From Planctomyces sp. (lineage in GTDB: Bacteria; Planctomycetota; Planctomycetia; Planctomycetales; Planctomycetaceae), in contig JAIXUU010000018.1 of the NCBI GenBank assembly GCA_027483405.1, positions 1 to 38,975 on the forward strand: a DNA stretch of 38,975 nucleotides. Reading direction: 5' to 3'. A model generated the notes under the pieces. The model was not told the origin of the DNA, did not search any database, and saw only the letters and a program-made list of their open reading frames with translations. Both the position numbers and the translations under genes were made by a program. Of this stretch, positions 9,204 through 17,411 are shown piece after piece (position 1 is the first letter of the stretch; every line of letters begins with the position of its first letter).

Positions 9204-10445
9204 ATGCGAGGGATTTCGCTTGTCGTTCAATCAGCTACCAGATTTTCCAAGGTCACTAATGGATTATTTCTGGCAATCTGGTCAGTGACACCCTCACTTC
9301 TGATCGCGGCTGAACTCCCTGTGGCCGTTGAACTCCTGTCAGGAACAGTCACGAATGCCGAGCTTGTGCAGCTCAACGAGACCATTGCAAAACTCAAGCA
9401 GCCAGAAGGCGTTATTGAGGTTCCCCTCTCTCAAGTCCTGACTTTGAAGCAGGCCACCGCTTCAAAACCACCGCGTACTGTTGAAGCTGAAAAAGCCCTG
9501 ACAGATGCCGCGCTTCGCGATGGCAGTCGCCTCAAACTCAGCAGCCTGAGCCTGCAGGAGAGTCGTCTACTGGGGAAGCATCCGGTCTGGGGCGAGATGG
9601 AGTTTGGGCGAAATGAAGTCACTTCCCTCAGGCTGGCTGCCACCGATGCGAAAGTCGATGCCGCCTGGAAAGAACTTTCGAGCCGAGACTTAACGCGTGA
9701 TCTTGTCGTTCTGCGGAAAGGTGATGTTCTTGATCATCTGGAAGGGACTGTTATTGGCATTGGTGAGAAAACCATTCAGTTCTTGCTCGATGGGGATGAA
9801 GTCCCTGTTAAAAGGGAACGTGTTTTTGGAATCGTCCTGGCAAAGGGTGAAGTGCAAAGCCCATCCCTCATTCGATGTGATCTGGACAACAATGAAACGA
9901 TCCTCGTTGATCAGGTGAGTCTGGCCGACGGAAAGTGGATCCTCTCTCGTCAGGGTCAGAACTACGAAGCGGATCTGGAATACGGCCCGATTTCCATCGA
10001 TTACAGCTCCGGGAAATTGCTTTATCTCTCAGAGCAGGAGCCTCGATCGGCCAAGTACACGCCTTTTTTCGGCTACACCTGGGAGTACCGGAAAGATCGA
10101 AGTTTCGAAGGCAGGCCATTGGCTGTCGGTCAGCGAACTTATCGCAGAGGCCTGGCGATTCACTCGAAGTCAGAAATGACATGGCAATTGGGTGGAGAAT
10201 TTCGCCGCTTTCAAACCGTCATGGGTTACGACCCGGAAATTTCTACTGCCAGCACCGCACTGGTACGTATTCTGGGTGATGGCAAAGAGTTGCTGAAGGT
10301 TGATCTGGTTCGTGGAAACCCGCCACATTCAGTTGATCTGGATATCACAGACATCTCTCAATTGACTATCGTAGTCGACTTTGGAACAGATGAAGTGGAT
10401 ATCGGTGACCGCATTCATTTCGGTAATGCGAAGGTCGTAAAATAA
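9204..10445 (+). CDS. NPCBM/NEW2 domain secreted protein
   Basis: 413 residues, with GGAG nine bases before ATG 9204. An N-terminal hydrophobic segment (about 20-35, ending ...LLIAAELPV) is a signal peptide. The middle (about 40-260) is beta-rich with heptad-poor helices and is not recognised. From about residue 270 there is an NPCBM/NEW2-type beta-sandwich, with the typical sequence of RTYRRGLAIHSKSEMTWQL, a FQTVMGYDPE strand and a final DRIHFGNAKVV strand. NPCBM domains were named from glycosidases and are thought to bind carbohydrate. No catalytic domain accompanies it here. It overlaps the following protease gene as TAATG, so the binding protein and the protease are made together; a link between sugar binding and proteolysis is inference. 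Confidence 0.8.
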   Translation: MRGISLVVQSATRFSKVTNGLFLAIWSVTPSLLIAAELPVAVELLSGTVTNAELVQLNETIAKLKQPEGVIEVPLSQVLTLKQATASKPPRTVEAEKALTDAALRDGSRLKLSSLSLQESRLLGKHPVWGEMEFGRNEVTSLRLAATDAKVDAAWKELSSRDLTRDLVVLRKGDVLDHLEGTVIGIGEKTIQFLLDGDEVPVKRERVFGIVLAKGEVQSPSLIRCDLDNNETILVDQVSLADGKWILSRQGQNYEADLEYGPISIDYSSGKLLYLSEQEPRSAKYTPFFGYTWEYRKDRSFEGRPLAVGQRTYRRGLAIHSKSEMTWQLGGEFRRFQTVMGYDPEISTASTALVRILGDGKELLKVDLVRGNPPHSVDLDITDISQLTIVVDFGTDEVDIGDRIHFGNAKVVK

Positions 10446-12337
10446 TGCAGTGCGCAATTCGATTCGATTGTTTTCGTTTGATGATGGTCATTGGTCTGAT
10501 GATCCCGGCTTATCCACAACTGCTCACCCGAGCCTATGCAGATCAGATCGTCCCCGGGAATACATCCCTCTCGAACGAAACTCAGGATGCCGGGCAGTCC
10601 CAGCCCGAGAAGATTCCCGGTATCGTGAAAGAAGCTGAGCAGAAGCGGATTCAAATGATCCGCGACGTCTCACCTGCAGTTGTCGCCATCTTTTCCAGCT
10701 CAGGCGATGGAGGTGGATCGGGCGTTTTGATTTCCCCCGACGGATTCGCTTTGTCGAATTTCCACGTGACCAGTGGTGCTGGCAACTTCATGAAGTGCGG
10801 ACTCAACGACGGAAAACTCTACGATGCCGTCATCGTAGGAATCGACCCGACAGGCGATGTCGCACTCATTCAACTGCAAGGACGCCAGGATTTTCCCTTT
10901 GCCCGGATGGGAAACAGTGATCTGCTGAAACCTGGGGATGCCGTTTTCGCGATGGGAAACCCGTTTCTTCTGGCCACGGATTTCACTCCCACCATCACCG
11001 CCGGGATTGTGAGCGGCCTGCATCGATACCAATATCCTGCGGGAACATTTTTAGAGTACGCCGACTGTATACAGACCGATGCTTCCATCAACCCTGGTAA
11101 CTCAGGGGGGCCACTGTTCAATCTGCAGGGTGAACTGATCGGGATTAACGGCCGGGGATCATTCGAGAAGCGTGGCCGTGTGAATTCAGGGGCCGGATAC
11201 GCGATTTCGATCAATCAGATCCGGTACTTTCTGGGCCACTTAAAGTCGGGACGAATTGTCGATCACGCCACTTTGGGTGCCACAGTGCGCTCGGGATCAT
11301 CACGAGAAGTCCTTGTCGATCAGGTGCTGGAAGGTTCGAGTGCCTGGAACGCCGGTCTTCGAGAAGGTGATGAAATTGTCACCTTTGCGGGACGCCCGAT
11401 GGGAAGTGTCAACCAGTTCAAAAATGTACTGGGGATTTTTCCGAAAGGTTGGTCACTCCCCATGGTCTATCGCCGGGATGGCCAGAAGCAGGAGATTCTG
11501 GTCGAACTGGCCGCTTTGCATACCGATACCGAACTGATGGAATTTGCCTCAGGCGGTGCAGCTCGTCCCGCAGAAAAACCTGGTCAGCCCAAACCCGGTC
11601 AACCCAAACCAGGAGAAAAGCCGACTCCTCAAGAGTCTCCCCCGGAAGGACACTCAGAGAAGCCGGCGGAAAAGCTTTCTCCGGAGCTCAAAAAACTCTT
11701 CCAATCGAAAGCCGGATTTACCAACTATCACTTCAATCAACGGGAACAGAAACGCCTCCTCGGGCATTTGGCGAGTGTCTCTGGTTGGCGGGGTGCCACT
11801 GGTTTGTGGAAGTTCGCAGGGGACGACGCCAAAGGTACGAATCTTTCGCTGATTCTTTCGCCAGATGGTGCTGGCATGCAGTGGGGTGAAACTCCTTTTC
11901 TTCAGCCCGCTGCAGGAGCCAACTGGATTGATGAACCACCATCGAGCGGAGGATTTCTAGCCGCTATGCTGCACTGGAAATGGCTGCTGACCGAAGGCCC
12001 GGAGGCATTTTCTGATGTCTACTATCTGGGAACACAACCCCTGGATGGCCAATTGGGTGATGCTCTTAACACCCCACTTTACGATGCTCTGGTTCTCTCG
12101 AAGACTGGGGCTACTATGACGGTCTTCTTCCGTGAGGATGGAGTGATTGCCGGCTTTGATTTTAAAGCCTCCCGCGACCAGCCCACCTGCAATGTCAGAT
12201 TTTCCTCATGGGGGACACTCGGCGGCCACCCCTTTCCGCAAGTGCTCAAAGTCTCATCTTCTGGTCGTTCTTTCGGTGAATTCACGCTGAAAAACTTCGA
12301 GCAGAAATCCTCCACTTCCAGCGAGGCCACTCGATGA
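10445..12337 (+). CDS. Deg/HtrA-type serine protease with PDZ and extra C-terminal domain
   Basis: 630 residues starting in the TAATG overlap. A signal peptide (hydrophobic to about residue 22, with YADQ near 31-34) is followed by a trypsin-like domain. The catalytic triad is complete: His107 in SNFHVT, Asp138 in GDVALIQL, Ser220 in NPGNSGGP. A PDZ domain covers about 277-357 (GLREGDEIVTFAGRPMG). A Pro/Lys linker with KPGQPKPGQPKPG (about 375-412) leads to an unrecognised domain (413-630), containing GATGLWKFAGDD and a beta-rich end. Length exceeds the usual 450-500 residues of DegP/DegQ because of this extra domain, and only one PDZ is present. Role: periplasmic protein quality control or regulated cleavage. 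It overlaps the next gene as ATGA. It is the only one of the three neighbouring paralogues expected to cleave peptides. Confidence 0.9.
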   Translation: MQCAIRFDCFRLMMVIGLMIPAYPQLLTRAYADQIVPGNTSLSNETQDAGQSQPEKIPGIVKEAEQKRIQMIRDVSPAVVAIFSSSGDGGGSGVLISPDGFALSNFHVTSGAGNFMKCGLNDGKLYDAVIVGIDPTGDVALIQLQGRQDFPFARMGNSDLLKPGDAVFAMGNPFLLATDFTPTITAGIVSGLHRYQYPAGTFLEYADCIQTDASINPGNSGGPLFNLQGELIGINGRGSFEKRGRVNSGAGYAISINQIRYFLGHLKSGRIVDHATLGATVRSGSSREVLVDQVLEGSSAWNAGLREGDEIVTFAGRPMGSVNQFKNVLGIFPKGWSLPMVYRRDGQKQEILVELAALHTDTELMEFASGGAARPAEKPGQPKPGQPKPGEKPTPQESPPEGHSEKPAEKLSPELKKLFQSKAGFTNYHFNQREQKRLLGHLASVSGWRGATGLWKFAGDDAKGTNLSLILSPDGAGMQWGETPFLQPAAGANWIDEPPSSGGFLAAMLHWKWLLTEGPEAFSDVYYLGTQPLDGQLGDALNTPLYDALVLSKTGATMTVFFREDGVIAGFDFKASRDQPTCNVRFSSWGTLGGHPFPQVLKVSSSGRSFGEFTLKNFEQKSSTSSEATR

Positions 12338-13467
12338 AACATCACGCCTTGCACCTCCGAAAAATGCTCCAAACAAGCGGGTGGATCTCCAAAAGTAACA
12401 TCCTTAGACCAGGCCTGGCCTGGCTGATGAGTATCTGTTTCTTACTTTGCGGCTCACAGCTTCTGCCAGCTGCAGATGACGAAATGATTACCGAAGTTCA
12501 GCCGAAACTGGTCAAGATCTTCGGGGCCGGAGGGTTGAGAAACCTGTACTCATACAACACGGGGTTTTTGATCTCTTCGGAAGGGCACATTGCCACGATC
12601 TGGAATCATGTTCTCGACCAGAACACCGTCACCGTTATCCTGCATGATGGTCGCCGTTACGAAGGCAAGGTCCTCGGGGCAGAACCAGGTCTGGATCTGG
12701 CGATCATCAAAATTGATGAAACGCAGCTGGAACATTTCGAGATTGGTGACCCCTCGTCAGGATCGACATTTCCTCTGGCTGCTCCCGGAACTCGCATTGT
12801 CGCCTTCAGCAATATGTTCAAAGTCGCCACTGGTGATGAACCTGTCTCGGTCATTCAAGGAGTGATAGCGGCCCGGACAAAGCTGCCCACGCGTCGCGGA
12901 GCTTACGAATCTTCTTTCCCGGGTGAAGTCTATGTGATTGATGCGATCACCAATAACCCCGGGGCCGGTGGAGGAATTGTGACCACCGTCGATGGTCGAT
13001 TGTTAGGCATGATCGGGAAAGAGGTCAAAAATGCCGACCTGAATACCTGGGTCAACTATGCGATTCCCATTTCGCATTTGCAGCAGGCCATGACTGAGAT
13101 CATGACGGGGAACTTCCGCAGTTCGAAAGAGACGGAAGACAAGGAAAAAACTGCCGGGCAAGTCCCACTGTTTCACTCGACTGACTTCGGGATCGTCATG
13201 CTCCCCAATGTCGTCCCCAGAACACCAGCCTATGTGGATCGAATTCTTCCTGGATCCGCCGCCGAGGTCGCTGGTCTCAAACCCAATGATCTGATTCTGT
13301 TTGTCGGGGATGAACTCATTCAATCCTGCGGCGAATTTCTGGATCAGATCGGTCGGCTCGAAAGTGGCGGCAAAGTGAAACTGATTGTTCGCCGGGAGAA
13401 TGCGCTCATCACTACGGAACTCCCTATCCCTCGGAAATCGAGACCTCCTGCAAAACCACTCAGGTAG
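12334..13467 (+). CDS. HtrA-like PDZ protein lacking the catalytic serine
   Basis: 377 residues, ATGA-coupled to the active protease. A hydrophobic segment at about 28-43 is a signal peptide. The trypsin-like fold keeps His92 (ATIWNHVLD) and Asp121 (GLDLAIIKI), but the serine loop reads NNPGAGGG instead of NPGNSGGP, placing Gly212 where the nucleophile should be. A PDZ domain lies at about 280-360 (DRILPGSAAEVAGLKPNDLI). Without Ser it should not act as a serine protease. Pseudoproteases of this family usually bind partners or regulate the active enzyme; here tight coupling to an active homologue suggests a heteromeric complex (inference). Confidence 0.85.
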   Translation: MKHHALHLRKMLQTSGWISKSNILRPGLAWLMSICFLLCGSQLLPAADDEMITEVQPKLVKIFGAGGLRNLYSYNTGFLISSEGHIATIWNHVLDQNTVTVILHDGRRYEGKVLGAEPGLDLAIIKIDETQLEHFEIGDPSSGSTFPLAAPGTRIVAFSNMFKVATGDEPVSVIQGVIAARTKLPTRRGAYESSFPGEVYVIDAITNNPGAGGGIVTTVDGRLLGMIGKEVKNADLNTWVNYAIPISHLQQAMTEIMTGNFRSSKETEDKEKTAGQVPLFHSTDFGIVMLPNVVPRTPAYVDRILPGSAAEVAGLKPNDLILFVGDELIQSCGEFLDQIGRLESGGKVKLIVRRENALITTELPIPRKSRPPAKPLR

Positions 13468-13482
13468 ATCCATCGTTCCTTA

Positions 13483-13508
13483 GCGGGGTATACCTCGGAA
13501 GTACCCGC
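13483..13508. other. Bulged hairpin in the gap between two HtrA-like genes
   Basis: GCGGGGTA and TACCCGC can pair over seven base pairs with one bulged G and an 11-base loop. No T-run follows, so it does not look like a Rho-independent terminator. It could be an mRNA processing or stability element between the coupled pair and the third HtrA-like gene. Confidence 0.3.
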
Positions 13509-13553
13509 GAAGACTGATGCTGTGACCTGTCAATTGAATGTCGTGAGACCGTT

Positions 13554-15617
13554 ATGAATCTGCTGCTTCCATGGCCTCTCCAGGTTTTTCGAGCTAGCTT
13601 TGCAGCCTTGGGTTTAGCCATCGTAACCAGTTTTTCTATGGCACTGGCCCAGACTGAGACGGTTGTCGTTGCACAAAGTGCAGATGCACCCACTCAGAAA
13701 GAACTGGAACTGGCCGAGGAGAGAGTCTTTCGGCTGGCGACTTCACTGATTGCACCTTCGATCGTACGGATTGAAACCGTCGGTGGATTGGATGAAGTGG
13801 ATGGCATTCTGGCGGTCAATGGCTCGACCACGGGCGTGATCGTGGGAAGTGACGGTTGGATTGTCACAAGTGCTTTTAATTTCATTTCGAAACCCACATC
13901 AATTCTGATCACACTTCCCGATGGCCGGAAGTTTCCCGCAAAGCTGACTGCCACCGATACGCTGAGGATGCTCGCCTTATTGAAAATTGATGCCAGCGAG
14001 CTCCCCACACCCATTATTGCACCACCAGAATCTGTAGAAGTTGGTGCCTGGGCTCTGGCTCTGGGACGCTCGTTATCTCCAGATCAACCCAGTGTTTCGA
14101 TAGGAGTAATCAGTGCCAAAGAGCGTGTCTGGGGAAAGGCGATTCAGACTGACGCCAAAGTCTCTCCTGTAAACTATGGCGGCCCTCTGATCGATCTGGA
14201 AGGTCGTATGACGGGCCTGCTGGTACCTCTCTCACCTCAATCACAGACTGTTTCCGCAGGCTTCGAGTGGTACGATTCAGGAATCGGCTTTGCCATCCCC
14301 GCAGCGGATGTCATGCAGGCCTTACCCCGGATGCAGGCGGGCGAAAATTTGCGGCCAGGACTGATGGGCATCTCGTTCACCGGAAACGATCTTTCTGGTG
14401 ATGCCCCTGTGGTGGAGAGAGTCCGCTTTCAATCACCGGCGGCGGCCGCAGGAATTCTGGTCAATGATGTGATTGTTGCGGCTGATAACATTCCCATTGC
14501 CCGGCTGGGAAATCTCAAGCATGTCCTGGGACGCAAATACGCCGGCGACCAACTCCAGCTCAAAATCCTGCGTAAGAAGGAACCACTGGAAGTGACGATT
14601 CCGCTGGTGGCCGAGATTCCTCCCTGGGATGAGGCGACGGCAGGCTTTCTGCTCAAACGAAACTCATTATCGACTGATGCCGAATCCGAAAAAGAGAAAC
14701 TCATCGTCAGAGCGGTCTTTCCGAATAGCCCGGCCATGTCAGGTGGTCTCCTGGCTGGTGACGAGATTCTCGCCATCGATGGGGAGTCTGTCGCGACTGC
14801 CGATTCACTGCGGAAACTTCTGGATCGACGCAAACCTGGAGACCAGCCTCGGTTCACCCTCCGCCGCCAGAATCAAAATGGTCAGGCAGAAGAAGTCCAG
14901 GTTTCCATCACGTTGGCAGGTCAACCATTTCCTGTCCCTGGAGAACTGCCTGCGATTACGAACGATAAGCCTCTCGCTGAAGGCGAGAATGCTCCCAAAG
15001 CCAAAGGCCGTTTTCTTGAGAAGCTGGCAGTCAATGGCCGCGAGTATTGGGGTTATGCTCCTGCCAGTGCTGCTGGCAAACAGCCGCATGGATTGATTGT
15101 CTGGCTGCATCCCTCAGGAAACTCAATGGAGGCGGCTGTGCTCAAAAGCTTGAAGGTGGAATGTGACCGCCGCCAGATCATGCTGGTGGGCCCCAAAGCT
15201 GAGGGTAAGGGCTGGACTCCCGAAGATGTCGATTTTGTCAAAGCACTGGTGGAACATCTGCGAAGTGAATACCCCATCGACCCCGGCCGGATTGTGGTGA
15301 TGGGACAGACAGATTCGACGAAGTTGGCGTCTTTTCTGGTCTTCAAAGATCCCTCGATCTATCGCGGTGCCATTCTGGTCGGTGGTCCCACAGCCGGTCA
15401 GCCACCCGAGCGGGATCCTGCCGCTCGGCTGCATCTGAACCTCACCATTCCCGAGGGAAGCCGTACTGCCGATGGTCTCAAAAAGCTGGTCGAATCTCTT
15501 AAGAAGCAAAAATCAGTGATCTCAACCATTTTTGTCTCTGGCGACGGAAGTGAATTCCCGGATGGAGCCTGGGCCGAGCAAATTGGCATCTGGATCGATC
15601 AGATCGACCGTTTTTAA
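13554..15617 (+). CDS. HtrA-like pseudoprotease with two PDZ domains and esterase-like C-terminus
   Basis: 687 residues from ATG 13554. The signal peptide runs to about residue 32 (...SMALAQTE). The trypsin-like domain has lost the triad: Phe108 replaces His (IVTSAFNF), Met139 replaces Asp (RMLALLKID) and Tyr208 replaces Ser (SPVNYGGPL). The fold residues around each are kept. Two PDZ-like domains follow (about 265-350 and 360-452; GLLAGDEILAIDGESV in the second). The last part (485-687) looks like a PHB-depolymerase-type alpha/beta hydrolase (HGLIVWLHPSGNS, then RIVVMGQTDSTK), but the nucleophile elbow G-x-S-x-G is GQTDS, so Thr586 sits at the Ser position. Both enzymatic domains therefore appear inactive and a binding or scaffold role is most likely. 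Confidence 0.85.
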   Translation: MNLLLPWPLQVFRASFAALGLAIVTSFSMALAQTETVVVAQSADAPTQKELELAEERVFRLATSLIAPSIVRIETVGGLDEVDGILAVNGSTTGVIVGSDGWIVTSAFNFISKPTSILITLPDGRKFPAKLTATDTLRMLALLKIDASELPTPIIAPPESVEVGAWALALGRSLSPDQPSVSIGVISAKERVWGKAIQTDAKVSPVNYGGPLIDLEGRMTGLLVPLSPQSQTVSAGFEWYDSGIGFAIPAADVMQALPRMQAGENLRPGLMGISFTGNDLSGDAPVVERVRFQSPAAAAGILVNDVIVAADNIPIARLGNLKHVLGRKYAGDQLQLKILRKKEPLEVTIPLVAEIPPWDEATAGFLLKRNSLSTDAESEKEKLIVRAVFPNSPAMSGGLLAGDEILAIDGESVATADSLRKLLDRRKPGDQPRFTLRRQNQNGQAEEVQVSITLAGQPFPVPGELPAITNDKPLAEGENAPKAKGRFLEKLAVNGREYWGYAPASAAGKQPHGLIVWLHPSGNSMEAAVLKSLKVECDRRQIMLVGPKAEGKGWTPEDVDFVKALVEHLRSEYPIDPGRIVVMGQTDSTKLASFLVFKDPSIYRGAILVGGPTAGQPPERDPAARLHLNLTIPEGSRTADGLKKLVESLKKQKSVISTIFVSGDGSEFPDGAWAEQIGIWIDQIDRF

Positions 15618-15806
15618 CGGACTTAAATGGAGATCACTGGCCAAGACTTCCAGACAATCAGCCAGCGATTACATGCAAAAATCCTGATCAGTCTGACTCA
15701 TTCGAGTGGGAATCTGTCGTATAACGCGCCACAATAGAAGAGGTGTATTGTCATCCTGCCATTGATTCCGGGTTGCTGCTGAAAGATCCAGCACGACCTT
15801 GAATCG

Positions 15807-17342
15807 ATGAAAATTCTCTCCCGCCAGGTACGTTCGACGTCTGCTGCATATTCATTTAACGATCTTCTCGGGGCTCGAGAAGCGGAGCAAAAATTAACTG
15901 CTACCAATCGCGAGGCAGTGGATCCGGTCGAGAACGCGAAATCGAATATTGAAGAAAAACTTCTTCGTAGCCCTTTGGGCTCGGTGGCGTTGAATCGGCG
16001 CCAATTCCTCGGAAGAAGTGCTCAACAGGCCGCCAGCGTAGCCGCCACCGCGACAGGGCTGGCAGTTGCCACAAATAACGTCGCTTCGGCAATAAGCCCC
16101 AGTGTATCTGGCAATCCGGCATCCAATCCTCACACAGGTTCCACAGAACTCGAACCATCAAGTGCCGTTCGGTCGATAGATCGACCGCTGCGAATTGGGA
16201 TTATCGGGCTCAGAAATCAAGGACAGTTACTTCTCAAAGAGTTTGCCAATCTTCCACAGGTCGAAATTGTCGCTCTTTGCGATGTCGACAGCAGGCAGTT
16301 TCGCCCTGCACAGGGTCTGCTGACTCGACTGGAGAGACCGCCAGCCAAAGAAATCGGCCAGTGGCAAGAACTGGTGAACGATCCATCAATCGATGCCATG
16401 ATCGTGGCGACGCCTGATCATTGGCATTTCGCAATGGCGAGTGCAGTTCTCACTGCCAGAAAAGACCTTTATCTCGAAACACCAGTGACTCTCAGACCAG
16501 CAGATGCCAGGATTCTCGCTGATCTGGCCACGGCCAACGGTTGTATTGTTCAAACCGGGCTGATTCATCGATCCAGTACGATGTACCAATCGGCGATCAG
16601 AGCAATTCAAAGTGGTGTCCTGGGTAAAATTCCTCTGGTCCGTTCATGGGTCACACATCAAAGGCCTGTGATCGGCCAGCGTGCCCCTGTCTCTACTCCT
16701 GCGGGTGTCGATTACCTGTCATGGCTGGGACCGGCACCTTTGTCACAGTTTCATCCCAATCGCTTTCACCAGAACTGGCAATGGTTCTGGGATTACGGGA
16801 ATGGCGAACTGGGTGCCTGGGGTGTCCCACTTTTAGATGTGGCTTTGTGGGGCATGCAACTTGGGCTTCCCCAGGAGATCCGTGCCAGTGGTGGTCGGTT
16901 GATTGCCCGGGATGATGGCGAAACTCCCGACACGTTGATGGTGGAATACAATTATCCCCAAACGAAACTTCTCTGGGAGCACCGCAGTTGGTCTCCGCAT
17001 GGATTGGAAGGCCGCAGTGCCGCCACAGCCTTTTATGGCGAAAAGGGGACGCTGATCATCGACCGCGGTGGGTGGAAGATCTATGGCACAGGAGCCAGCC
17101 AGAGTGGTGAACCTCAACCGCTCTGGAATCCTCATCTGGCGGATTTTGTGACTTCTATCCAGCAGCGAAAACAGCCCGCTGCGAATTTGACTGTGGCAGC
17201 CAGCAGCACAGCGCTGGCTTTGTTAGGGAATGTCGCCTATCGCACTGGCGAGACGATTCATCTGACGAGCGAACAAACGCTTAGCGAATTGCCCAAGGTT
17301 GACCGCCAGTTGCTGACACAGCAGCCGCTGATCGATCGATGA
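15807..17342 (+). CDS. Gfo/Idh/MocA family oxidoreductase, Tat-exported type, with ETP in place of EKP
   Basis: 511 residues from ATG 15807. A twin-arginine signal (NRRQFLGRSAQQAAS, residues 63-77, then a hydrophobic AVATN...A stretch) lies 62 residues into this reading; GTG at 15984 or TTG at 15990 would give an ordinary-length Tat signal, so the start is uncertain. The NAD-binding strand (LRIGIIGLRNQGQ, from about 128), ATPDHWH (201-207) and the C-terminal family signature (LSWLGPAPLSQFHPNRF, WFWDYGNGELGAWG) are all typical of planctomycete secreted members. The key lysine of the EKP motif is replaced: E224-T225-P226 (YLETPVTLRP). Usual substrates are sugars or polyols with NAD(P). Loss of Lys suggests altered or lost dehydrogenase activity. 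It stands alone, 189 nt after the previous gene. Confidence 0.85.
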   Translation: MKILSRQVRSTSAAYSFNDLLGAREAEQKLTATNREAVDPVENAKSNIEEKLLRSPLGSVALNRRQFLGRSAQQAASVAATATGLAVATNNVASAISPSVSGNPASNPHTGSTELEPSSAVRSIDRPLRIGIIGLRNQGQLLLKEFANLPQVEIVALCDVDSRQFRPAQGLLTRLERPPAKEIGQWQELVNDPSIDAMIVATPDHWHFAMASAVLTARKDLYLETPVTLRPADARILADLATANGCIVQTGLIHRSSTMYQSAIRAIQSGVLGKIPLVRSWVTHQRPVIGQRAPVSTPAGVDYLSWLGPAPLSQFHPNRFHQNWQWFWDYGNGELGAWGVPLLDVALWGMQLGLPQEIRASGGRLIARDDGETPDTLMVEYNYPQTKLLWEHRSWSPHGLEGRSAATAFYGEKGTLIIDRGGWKIYGTGASQSGEPQPLWNPHLADFVTSIQQRKQPAANLTVAASSTALALLGNVAYRTGETIHLTSEQTLSELPKVDRQLLTQQPLIDR

Positions 17343-17411
17343 ATCCTTCGCACTCAGCATCATGCGTCAACATCAAGGCGACGATCACAGTCTCTAAGAC
17401 TAAAGGCAACC

